Below are positions 1 to 7,454 of a DNA stretch of 64,000 bases, piece by piece. How positions within the stretch are numbered: the stretch's first letter is position 1; each line of letters opens with the position of its first letter. Position numbers and translations under genes: made by a program. Source of the DNA: CAIXSC01 sp046349935 (lineage in GTDB: Bacteria > Planctomycetota > Planctomycetia > Pirellulales > Pirellulaceae). Location: assembly GCA_046349935.1 (NCBI GenBank), contig JAXMBK010000005.1:310001-374000 (forward strand), given 5' to 3'. The notes beneath the pieces are model-generated. The model had not been told where the DNA came from. It did no database searches and worked only from the letters and a program-made list of their open reading frames with translations.

Positions 1-639
1 CGAGAAATTGCTCGTCAAGCCGCTCGGGCCGGCCACGGCGAATCTCGGCGCCAAGTGCTCGGCGCTCAGACTCGGCGTCCTCGTGGCAGACTTCGAGGCT
101 GCGAACTTGGAATCTCGAAACACGCGAGCAGCCGGACGCTGCAGCCAACTCAAGAACTGATCGCGTCGCGCGGTCGCTCGTTGTCGCCGAGCCGCGGGCG
201 ACGACTCGGGGACGCCCTGCGAAACGATCCAGCCGCGCTTTCGCACATGGTCGAAAGCGAGCACGACGTCGTAGAAGCCGACCGCCAGCGCCGGAAATCC
301 GAACTCATCGTAGCGGGTCCGCGGCAGTCGCTCGAAGGATCGCCCCAGCTCATAGGAAAACACGCCAGCCGCTCCGCCGCTGAACGGCGGCAAGCCGACC
401 TGAGCGTCGGACGACCAGCGCGTCAGCTCGTCGCGCAGCGAATCGAGCGGGGCGGGAGCGTCGACCGGCAGGCTGATAAAGCGATAGGGATCGGCGACCA
501 CGAACGACCATGCGCCGCGCTCGGGATCGCGCGTGGCGCTATCCAGGAACAGGACGTGCGGCTGATCGATCAGTCGCAGCCACGCCTGTTCGGCGTCGAG
601 CGTCTCGGGGAGCGGTTCGCAGAGCGGAAAGTCAGTCAC
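1..639 (-). CDS. pabB: para-aminobenzoate synthase component I (partial, N-terminal part)
   Basis: Chorismate-using aminodeoxychorismate synthase component I, making the pABA moiety of folate-type cofactors. Only 213 codons are inside the window; the catalytic C-terminal chorismate-binding domain runs off the left edge. The frame is open from a GTG at 639. FLDSATRDPE (residues 31-40) with WSFVVADPY (44-52) and GGAAGVFSYELGR (88-100) match the N-terminal domain of the anthranilate synthase component I/PabB family. The ribosome-binding site is weak and no ATG is near, so the exact start is uncertain. It lies 43 bases after the DHPS-like gene on the same strand, which favours a pterin/pABA role over TrpE, although TrpE cannot be excluded from this half. 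Confidence 0.8.
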   Translation of the reverse strand, partial: MTDFPLCEPLPETLDAEQAWLRLIDQPHVLFLDSATRDPERGAWSFVVADPYRFISLPVDAPAPLDSLRDELTRWSSDAQVGLPPFSGGAAGVFSYELGRSFERLPRTRYDEFGFPALAVGFYDVVLAFDHVRKRGWIVSQGVPESSPAARRQRATARRDQFLSWLQRPAARVFRDSKFAASKSATRTPSLSAEHLAPRFAVAGPSGLTSNFS

Positions 640-682
640 AGATGGCGCGGTGTTCGAGCTGGTGGGGACGGTCGCCTTTATC

Positions 683-2119
683 CTACTCGAAAGCCGACCC
701 GTCCGTAGGCCGTTCCCCCTCCCGATTGCGGTCCGCAAGTGAACGTTTCCGCTCTCGATGCGACGTTTCGGGAATCGTCAGAAAGCCCCAATTCAGCGAT
801 TCGTCCTGCCGGTACTCCTTGCCCAACGTCAGGGCGGTCGCCGCTTTGGCTAATTCGTAACCCAGGTAAAAGGCATGCGACGGATCGACGTTCTTGGGGT
901 TCGTCGACTGCAGCTTTTCGAAGAGCAAGAAGGGGTCGGCGTCGGACAGATGCAGATCGGCGCCGACGAGATGCAATTCGCCTCGTTCCGCGAACAGGCG
1001 ATAGTTGGAGTCGCGGATTTGTCGAGCTAAGTCGTCCAGAAAGGCGGCGCCGAACTCGGGAACCAGCGGGTCGCGGAGCGTCACGAGTTCGGGGGATAGG
1101 TGCTTGGGAGGAACGCCGCGTTGCACCGCGTAGTGCACCAGGCGTCGAGCCAAATCGCATTCGCGCACGCTGGTGCGGGCCCAGTTGATCACCTGCGTCG
1201 TCAGGACGCTGCCAATGTTCGTCTCCTGGCAAAAGCCCAGTAGCAACGTGTTGAGGGGGCCGGAATCGGCGTCGGTGAGTTCCGTGATGTTTCCGATGCC
1301 CATCATCATCGGCGTCTGAGGGTGGCGGCGTCGCACCTCAAGATAACGCCCCAGACTGGCGGCGAACCCGCAGCCGATGGGTTCGAGAATGGGATCAAGT
1401 CGATAAGGGACGCCGCGCGCGGCGAGGAAGTCGATCGTCTCGTCGAAGCCTGATAGTGCCGCGGGGTCGTCTGGGATGACCACCACTTCGCAGCCCCAGT
1501 CGGCGGCTGCGTCGCGATTCGAGGAATTGACGGACAATACCAGCTCAGCGCCGGCGCGGACTGCCGGTTCGATCTCGCGTGGATTGAGGCTATCGATCGA
1601 AGTGCGCAGGCCCGCGTCGCGTAGACGCCGCACGCACTCGCCGACGCCGCTCCACGGTTCCCCCGGATCGCAGCCCACGTCGATGAGATCCGCACCATCG
1701 GCCGCCGCCTGTTGCGCGATCCGCAAGATGGATTCGAAGTCGAGCCGCGGGGCGTGATTGATTTCGGCAATGATCTGGATGTTGTGAGCGCCGTAGCCGT
1801 GGCGATCCGCATCGTCGCGGCCGAAGAACTGCGGCAGGTTGCGGAGATCTTTGGGGCCGCGGTCGACCGGCCTTCCTGCGGCCTGCGCTAGTTCGTCGAG
1901 CGGCCCGCCGCAGTAGCCCGGCAGCAGCACGCGCGTCGCCGTCTCAGGCACTTGCCAGTGTTTGGCGATCCAGCGCGGGGTCATCAGGGCGGCGACCGTG
2001 ATCGGCAGGACGTCGATCGAGTAATCGAACTCCAGTCGTCGCGCGAGCGATTCCACTTGAGCGCGGAGCGCCGTTGCGGCCAGTTTTCCGGTGACAAAGT
2101 GGATGTGTTCCCGCGGCAT
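683..2119 (-). CDS. DUF6513 / dihydropteroate synthase-like protein
   Basis: 478-residue protein with an N-terminal DUF6513-like part (about 1-115) and a TIM-barrel pterin-binding domain related to dihydropteroate synthase (about 118-380). Typical barrel pieces are IIAEINHAPRLD, GADLIDVGCDPGEPW and a following SIDSLNP strand. The C-terminal tail (GYELAKAATALTLGKEYRQ, WGFLTIPE) is also characteristic of the family as I know it. DHPS-like proteins of this kind occur in bacteria that use tetrahydromethanopterin for C1 transfer, so a role in methanopterin-type cofactor synthesis is likely but inferred. The downstream pabB fits that pathway. The gene is divergent from the SDR gene, whose ATG lies only 24 bases away, so the two promoters must overlap or lie inside coding sequence. 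Confidence 0.85.
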   Translation of the reverse strand: MPREHIHFVTGKLAATALRAQVESLARRLEFDYSIDVLPITVAALMTPRWIAKHWQVPETATRVLLPGYCGGPLDELAQAAGRPVDRGPKDLRNLPQFFGRDDADRHGYGAHNIQIIAEINHAPRLDFESILRIAQQAAADGADLIDVGCDPGEPWSGVGECVRRLRDAGLRTSIDSLNPREIEPAVRAGAELVLSVNSSNRDAAADWGCEVVVIPDDPAALSGFDETIDFLAARGVPYRLDPILEPIGCGFAASLGRYLEVRRRHPQTPMMMGIGNITELTDADSGPLNTLLLGFCQETNIGSVLTTQVINWARTSVRECDLARRLVHYAVQRGVPPKHLSPELVTLRDPLVPEFGAAFLDDLARQIRDSNYRLFAERGELHLVGADLHLSDADPFLLFEKLQSTNPKNVDPSHAFYLGYELAKAATALTLGKEYRQDESLNWGFLTIPETSHRERKRSLADRNREGERPTDGSAFE

Positions 2120-2143
2120 CGCTCCATGTTATCATCGGGGGCT

Positions 2144-2929
2144 ATGTTCGAGCATCCCGTGGCGTTGATTACAGGTTCCTCTCGCGGCATCGGCCGGGCG
2201 ATCGCCGAAGAATTGGCTCGTCAGGGCCACGCCGTCGTCGTGAATTACGTACGCAGTGCGGCGGCGGCGGACGACGTGGTCGAGGGGATTCGGCAGGCGG
2301 GCGGAGCCGCGATCGCCGTGCAGGGGGATGTGGCGTCGGCCGACGATCGTCAGCGGTTGCTCGACGCCGCTGACGCCGCCTGGGGCCGGCTCGACGTGCT
2401 CGTCAACAACGCCGGCATCACCTCGCCGGGCCGGAGGGATCTGCTCGAAGCGACCGAAGAAGCCTTCGACGAAGTCTTTGCGACGAACCTCAAAGGGCCC
2501 TTTTTCCTCGCCCAACAGGCCGCGCGACGCATGCAGCGGCGACTCGAATCGCATGCCGCGGGGAACTCGAGCGGCGGCGTGATCGTCAACGTCTCCTCGA
2601 TTTCGGCCTTCGCCGTCTCGACCAATCGCGCCGACTACTGCATGGCGAAGGCCGCCCTGCAGATGATGACTTGGCTGTTTGCCACCCGGCTGGCCGACCT
2701 GGGAATTCGCGTCTATGAAGTGTGTCCCGGGGTGATTGCCAGCGACATGACTGCGCCGGTGCAAGAGAAGTACGATCGATTGATCGCCGAGGGACTGTCG
2801 CCCATTCGACGATGGGGGCAGCCGGAGGATGTGGCCAAGGCGGTCGCCGCACTGGCCTCAGGACAATTTCCGTTTTCGACCGGTGAACGCATCCATGTCG
2901 ACGGCGGTTTTCATATACGACGCTTGTAA
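2144..2929 (+). CDS. SDR-family oxidoreductase (3-ketoacyl-ACP reductase-like)
   Basis: Classical short-chain dehydrogenase/reductase of 261 residues, a normal length. The NAD(P)-binding motif TGSSRGIG is at residues 10-17, NNAG follows the fourth strand, the catalytic serine is in NVSSISAF, and the catalytic pair is in YCMAK. The C-terminal GERIHVDGG is typical of FabG-like enzymes. The ATG at 2144 was chosen because the open frame extends back into the divergent gene with no family similarity, and MFEHPVALITGSSRG starts exactly where SDRs do. The substrate is unknown. The next gene starts 18 bases downstream on the same strand, so they are probably co-transcribed. Confidence 0.9.
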   Translation: MFEHPVALITGSSRGIGRAIAEELARQGHAVVVNYVRSAAAADDVVEGIRQAGGAAIAVQGDVASADDRQRLLDAADAAWGRLDVLVNNAGITSPGRRDLLEATEEAFDEVFATNLKGPFFLAQQAARRMQRRLESHAAGNSSGGVIVNVSSISAFAVSTNRADYCMAKAALQMMTWLFATRLADLGIRVYEVCPGVIASDMTAPVQEKYDRLIAEGLSPIRRWGQPEDVAKAVAALASGQFPFSTGERIHVDGGFHIRRL

Positions 2930-2947
2930 CAAATCGAATTCTGCGAC

Positions 2948-4306
2948 ATGAAACTGGCGATACTGGGCGGCGATGAGGAAGTGATGCGCGTGGCGCGGCA
3001 TGCGGCCGACGGCGGCAGCCATGCGATCGTCGCCGTTTGTGCATCGTCCGCGTGGCGCCGTCGGCTTGCGCCGTTCGCGCCCCGAGCGGTTGCGCACGAC
3101 GACTGGGAGTCGCTGATTGCGACCAATGAGGTCGATGCGGTCGTCTTGGGGCGGGATCGCGAACCGTTCGACGGCCCCGATTGTCTGCGCAAATTGGTCC
3201 AAGCGGCCGTGCCGATTCTGGCGACGCACCCCGTGGGCGATCCCCTGCTTGCGCTGGAACTTGACATGATTCGCGTCGAGCGACACGGGCCGCTCGTCAT
3301 TCAGTTTCCCGGTTGTCGGCATCCGGCGCTCCCCGAGTTGGCGGAGTGGATCGCGACGGCCGATCGGTCGCCGATCGGGGCGATCGATCAAGTGGTGATT
3401 GAACGGGCCTTGTCAAAGCGCGAGCGATCCGACGTGATCTTTCAGCTGACGCGCGACGTCGAGTTGGTGCGGACGCTGATCGGATCGGTGAGCAAGGTCA
3501 GCGCCATGGGCCCCGCCGCGGACGCCGAGGCGTGGGGCAATCTGAGCGTACAACTGGCGGGCGCAGGCGCCGTGCTGGCTCGCTGGTCGGTGGAGCCGAC
3601 GTCGGCTGCGATCAGCGCCCGCCTGACGCTGGTCGGCGCACGAGGTCGCGCCGTGCTGACGATGCCGGAAGACGATGCGGCCTGGTCATTGGAGGTGCGT
3701 CGCGACAACGGCCAAACGTCGACGCAGACATGGCCCGATTGGAACTCGGCAGAGTCGGCGCTCGCAGCTCTGGAAGCGGCTAACAACGGCGTCGAGCCGA
3801 CTCCAGACTGGCCAGCCGTCTGTCGCGATCTCGAAGTCGCCGATACCGTTGAGCTCAGTCTTCGTCGCGGGCGGATGATTGAACTCCATCATGGATCGGT
3901 GACGGAGGAGGACACGTTCAAGGGCGTCATGTCCGCGTTGGGCTGTCTGCTGCTGATGGTGATTCCCTTCGTGCTGGTGATCGCGGCTGTGTTCGACGGC
4001 ATTCAGTCCACTCGCGAAGATCGCGGCGCGCTGAACCGTGACCGCACGGCGGCGACGGCGATCGACGCCCAGGCCGCCGGCGCGAGCCGATCGACTTCCG
4101 ATGCGACAGGCCGTGCGGGAAGCAGCGCGACGGGGCGGCACTCGACGGAGTCGTCCGACGACATGCCGGCGGCGGGCGGCAGCCCCACGGCGACTCGACG
4201 ACCGCTGTGGCTGTACCTGATCATTCTGCCAGTGCTTCTCTTTCTGGCTTTGCAAAGCCTGCGGCTGGTCTTTCTGGGGCGTCGGCCGCGGCAGGCGGGA
4301 TCTTGA
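2948..4306 (+). CDS. Gfo/Idh/MocA-like protein with C-terminal membrane segments
   Basis: 452 residues, not recognised as a named gene. The first 300 residues look like a degenerate Gfo/Idh/MocA oxidoreductase: a Rossmann start (MKLAILGGDEEVMRVA), a segment where a residue is compared to a target (NEVDAVVLGRD), then an alpha/beta domain. The usual GxGxxG nucleotide loop reads GGDEEV and the EKP-type catalytic motif was not found, so catalytic activity is doubtful. Residues about 325-347 form a transmembrane helix (GCLLLMVIPFVLVIAAVFDG), followed by an Ala/Ser/Thr-rich linker and a second helix near the C-terminus (LWLYLIILPVLLFLALQSL). This would anchor the domain to a membrane. It follows the SDR gene closely. 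Function unknown. Confidence 0.75.
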   Translation: MKLAILGGDEEVMRVARHAADGGSHAIVAVCASSAWRRRLAPFAPRAVAHDDWESLIATNEVDAVVLGRDREPFDGPDCLRKLVQAAVPILATHPVGDPLLALELDMIRVERHGPLVIQFPGCRHPALPELAEWIATADRSPIGAIDQVVIERALSKRERSDVIFQLTRDVELVRTLIGSVSKVSAMGPAADAEAWGNLSVQLAGAGAVLARWSVEPTSAAISARLTLVGARGRAVLTMPEDDAAWSLEVRRDNGQTSTQTWPDWNSAESALAALEAANNGVEPTPDWPAVCRDLEVADTVELSLRRGRMIELHHGSVTEEDTFKGVMSALGCLLLMVIPFVLVIAAVFDGIQSTREDRGALNRDRTAATAIDAQAAGASRSTSDATGRAGSSATGRHSTESSDDMPAAGGSPTATRRPLWLYLIILPVLLFLALQSLRLVFLGRRPRQAGS

Positions 4307-4488
4307 GTGAATGGGGGCCGTTTTTCAGGAATGGACCGGCGACGGCTCGTTGAGCCACGGTCCGGCGCGGGATCGGCTGGCAAGATAGAGAGACCTTGAC
4401 GGTTGGCTCGCTGGTCTTCAATCGACCTTGGCTGTGGGGCCGATGTTCCCTTTCGGAACCGCCCCCAACCCCCGCGGCTGAAGAATCC

Positions 4489-5859
4489 ATGATCCAGGTA
4501 GCCAAGCGCCGAAGCCGTCTCTTCACGAAGTGGCTGAAGATTAGCTGTGCGGGGACCATTCTGGCATTGGCGACGGTGTCCAACGTCGAAGCCGGGTCGA
4601 ACCTGCGGCGGACGCCGATTGTGAAAGCGGTGGAGGAAGCGCGACCCGCCGTCGTCAACATCCACGGTCGCAAGACGGTTCGGTCGGACGACCCTCAGCA
4701 GTCGGGGGAGAACTTCCGGCAAGTCAACGGCATGGGGACCGGCATCGTTATCGACGAGCGCGGCTATATCCTGACGAATCACCACGTCGTCGACAGCGTG
4801 ACTCGGATTCAAGTCACGACCCACGATCAGAAAAACTTCGTCGCTCGACTGATCGCCTACGACTTTAAGACTGACTTGGCGGTGATCAAGATCGACTCGC
4901 CCGAACCGTTGCCGACGGTGCGCGTGGGGACTTCCAGCGACTTGATGCCCGGCGAAACGGTGATCGCCGTCGGCAACGCTTTCGGCTATGAACACACGGT
5001 GACGACCGGCATCGTGAGCGCATTGCATCGCACCGTGCAAGTCAGCGACGAACAAACCTACCGCGACGTGATTCAAACCAGTGCGGACATCAACCCGGGC
5101 AATTCGGGCGGTCCGCTGCTGAACATCGAAGGCGACTTGATCGCCGTGAATGTGGCCGTCCGCGTGGGCGCTCAAGGCATCGCCTTTGCGATCCCAGTCG
5201 ATACGGCGATGGACATTGCGGCGCAGCTGATGAGCAGCGAACGGATCGAGAAGATTTCGCACGGCTTGATCGGCCGCACTGTGTGCCAAGGCGGCGAGGT
5301 CAAGGCGGAGTTCGTGGTGTCGTCGCTGCGCGACAACAGCATTGCCTATGAAGCGGGCTTTCAGGCCGGAGACGTGGTGACCGCGGTCGGCGAAACTCGA
5401 GTGGAACGAGCGCTCGACTTCGAACGCGCCTTGATCGGACGACGCGGCGGCGACGAACTGCCGGTCGAAGTGCGACGCGGCAGCGAGAAGGTCCGCCTCA
5501 CGATGAAGATTGATCCCAATCGCCGCGGCGTGGATCAATTGGCGGAGCGGACGTGGGAGGTCTTTGGTTTGCGTTTAGAGCCGATCGCGGCCGAACGCGT
5601 ACAAAGCGTCAGCTCGCGCTACGCCGGCGGCCTCAAGATCCTCGACGTCCGAGCGGACGGCCCGGCCGCTCGCCAAGGCATCCGTCGCGGAGACATTCTC
5701 GTCGGCATGCACCGCTGGGAGACGGTCTCTATGAGCAACATCGAGTACATCCTCAACAGCTCGGAACTGACGAAGACGCCGCAAGTGAAGTTCTACATTC
5801 TCCGCGGCAACGAAACGCTCTACACGTTCCTCCGCGTCAACGCCCCCACCACGCGGTAA
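4489..5859 (+). CDS. htrA: HtrA/Deg-family serine protease with two PDZ domains
   Basis: Envelope protease/chaperone of the DegP/DegQ type, 456 residues. A signal peptide is visible at the start (Arg/Lys-rich, then LKISCAGTILALATVSNVEA). The trypsin-like domain has the catalytic triad H99 (TNHHVV), D129 (KTDLAVIK) and S206 (NPGNSGGPLL). A first PDZ domain spans about 285-350 (AYEAGFQAGDVVTAVGE) and a second about 380-450 (ARQGIRRGDILVGMH). The ATG at 4489 is preferred over an upstream in-frame start because it places the basic signal peptide at the N-terminus. The stop TAA is followed after four bases by a GTAG-headed hairpin. Confidence 0.93.
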   Translation: MIQVAKRRSRLFTKWLKISCAGTILALATVSNVEAGSNLRRTPIVKAVEEARPAVVNIHGRKTVRSDDPQQSGENFRQVNGMGTGIVIDERGYILTNHHVVDSVTRIQVTTHDQKNFVARLIAYDFKTDLAVIKIDSPEPLPTVRVGTSSDLMPGETVIAVGNAFGYEHTVTTGIVSALHRTVQVSDEQTYRDVIQTSADINPGNSGGPLLNIEGDLIAVNVAVRVGAQGIAFAIPVDTAMDIAAQLMSSERIEKISHGLIGRTVCQGGEVKAEFVVSSLRDNSIAYEAGFQAGDVVTAVGETRVERALDFERALIGRRGGDELPVEVRRGSEKVRLTMKIDPNRRGVDQLAERTWEVFGLRLEPIAAERVQSVSSRYAGGLKILDVRADGPAARQGIRRGDILVGMHRWETVSMSNIEYILNSSELTKTPQVKFYILRGNETLYTFLRVNAPTTR

Positions 5860-5863
5860 CCCC

Positions 5864-5886
5864 GTAGCACAGGCTTCCAGCCTGTG
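5864..5886 (+). repeat. GTAG-headed hairpin repeat, copy A
   Basis: GTAG followed by CACAGGCT, loop TCC, AGCCTGTG: an 8-bp perfect stem with a 3-base loop. It starts 5 bases past the htrA stop codon. One of seven copies of the same element in this window. It faces copy B across a TTG microsatellite between two convergent genes. There is no downstream T-tract, so it is not a classical intrinsic terminator. Confidence 0.9.
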
Positions 5887-5980
5887 GTGCACGCCGCAGT
5901 CGGTGTTCTCCCACTTGCACACGCACTTCGGCGCATCCGCACCGGCTCGCAGCGTGTTACGTCTCTGCCGGTGGTGCGTC

Positions 5981-6048
<68 letters not shown>

Positions 6049-6052
6049 CGGA

Positions 6053-6075
6053 GACAGGCTGGAAGCCTGTCCTAC
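6053..6075 (-). repeat. GTAG-headed hairpin repeat, copy B (supplies a stop codon)
   Basis: On the minus strand: GTAG, GACAGGCT, TCC, AGCCTGTC. The TAG of the GTAG head (6072-6074) is the stop codon of the ceramidase-like gene. It faces copy A. Outer stem pair is G-C here, C-G in copy A. Confidence 0.9.
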
Positions 6076-7442
6076 GGCGCTAGCGACTTTACTTTTTCGA
6101 TAATTCGTTCTTCTACGGAGGGGGTGAAGGCGCCGGGGAGCGAGCCCCAGAGCATGGCTTCACCGCCTTCGTAGCCGCCTTCTTGAAGCACGCGCAGCGA
6201 CGGGACGTAGCCGAAGACGTCGTTCGAATAGCCGGCGACCCAGACTTGCCGTTTGCCGGCCAGCTCGCGGGGGATGCGCAGCGAGTAATCCACGACGACC
6301 TCGCCGGCCAGCGCAACCAGCGTCAAATCGTCGCCGAAGTGAATCACTTGCACTGGGTAGTCGTAGGTTTCGCGGATTTTGCCGGATTCCTCCAACTGCT
6401 TCAGCAATCGCTTCGCGTGACCGCGCTGCGGCTCTTGCGTTCCCTCCGCCGCCAGCAACAGTTGCTCGCGAGTCGGCGGCGGAGCGAACTCCAGCGATGT
6501 TTCGCCATAGCGGGGCGAGAGGGGACCGCGAACGGGGCGCGGGACCGTGTCGAGCGCCGCTTGGATGGAGTTGGCCAGCGCGCGACCATGTTGTTGAGCC
6601 AACTCGAGCGTGCTGCGGGGGTACGGATTCTGATCGCCGCCGCATCCGTTCAAGAACAACGCCGTGACGTCCGGGTTCGCGGCCTCGAAATACTCTTGCG
6701 CGAAACCCGCGTAGTCGCCGCAAAAGAAATAGAAGCCGAGCGTCGTGTTGTGGCAGGCGTAGCCGAACAGGACGGCTCGCAACTTCCCCTCCGGCGTCGT
6801 CACTCGCAACACCGGCACGTCGTGATTCACCGGCCCGTCGGAGTTCGGCGCGTTGGCGAATCCCTTTTCGGTGGGACGTCGCCGATTCATGGCGAACCCG
6901 CAACGTGCACGTTGGTAATCCAGCTTGGCCGGCGCCAACGTCTGCAACGACTGCTCAATCACGCCCAGCAGTTTCGCGTATAGCTGCTCAGTGTAGTCCA
7001 GCGATAATTGAAGACGCTGTTCGACCTCCTCGGGCGGTCCCTCCAGCGGCACTCGCTGCACGCGCAGTTCGGGCCCGCAATGCGTGTGCGACGCGTTGAC
7101 CAACAGCGACTCGGGAGGCAGTTGGAACTTCTCGCCGACGGCGGCGACCAACCGTTCGCGGAGCGCACGGGGGACGCCGATCAAGTCTTGAGTGACGATG
7201 ACAAGCCGCTTGCCCGACGCGTCTTCGATCGCAATCGCCTTGGCGAACAAATCTTGAGCGACGCCTTCCGAGGGCTTCTTTCGCGAGGCGTAGCCCGCCA
7301 TCCACATCGACTTCTCGGGCGTGATCTTCACTCGCCCGACGCCGACCTTCCAGCCGTCGGCGTCTTCGCTGCGCGCGATCGCGCTGGTGCAGAGAGCCAA
7401 CAAAATGCCGCCGCACCAAACGCCGAACGATCGCGCGCTCAT
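6072..7442 (-). CDS. neutral/alkaline ceramidase-like secreted protein
   Basis: 456 residues with a signal peptide (FGVWCGGILLALCTSAIARS). It matches the N-terminal domain of the neutral/alkaline non-lysosomal ceramidase family: VGVGRVKITP near the start, MAGYASR, the zinc-ligand motif NASHTHCGPE, GYACHNTTLG and NGCGGDQNPYPR. True ceramidases hydrolyse N-acyl-sphingosine. Planctomycetes carry many shorter paralogues lacking the C-terminal domain, and their substrates are unknown. The gene starts 12 bases after the PVC cytochrome gene, so the two form an operon. Its stop codon is contributed by the GTAG-headed hairpin element B, so the last residues (SLAP) directly abut the repeat. Confidence 0.88.
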   Translation of the reverse strand: MSARSFGVWCGGILLALCTSAIARSEDADGWKVGVGRVKITPEKSMWMAGYASRKKPSEGVAQDLFAKAIAIEDASGKRLVIVTQDLIGVPRALRERLVAAVGEKFQLPPESLLVNASHTHCGPELRVQRVPLEGPPEEVEQRLQLSLDYTEQLYAKLLGVIEQSLQTLAPAKLDYQRARCGFAMNRRRPTEKGFANAPNSDGPVNHDVPVLRVTTPEGKLRAVLFGYACHNTTLGFYFFCGDYAGFAQEYFEAANPDVTALFLNGCGGDQNPYPRSTLELAQQHGRALANSIQAALDTVPRPVRGPLSPRYGETSLEFAPPPTREQLLLAAEGTQEPQRGHAKRLLKQLEESGKIRETYDYPVQVIHFGDDLTLVALAGEVVVDYSLRIPRELAGKRQVWVAGYSNDVFGYVPSLRVLQEGGYEGGEAMLWGSLPGAFTPSVEERIIEKVKSLAP

Positions 7443-7454
7443 GGCTGCTTCTCC

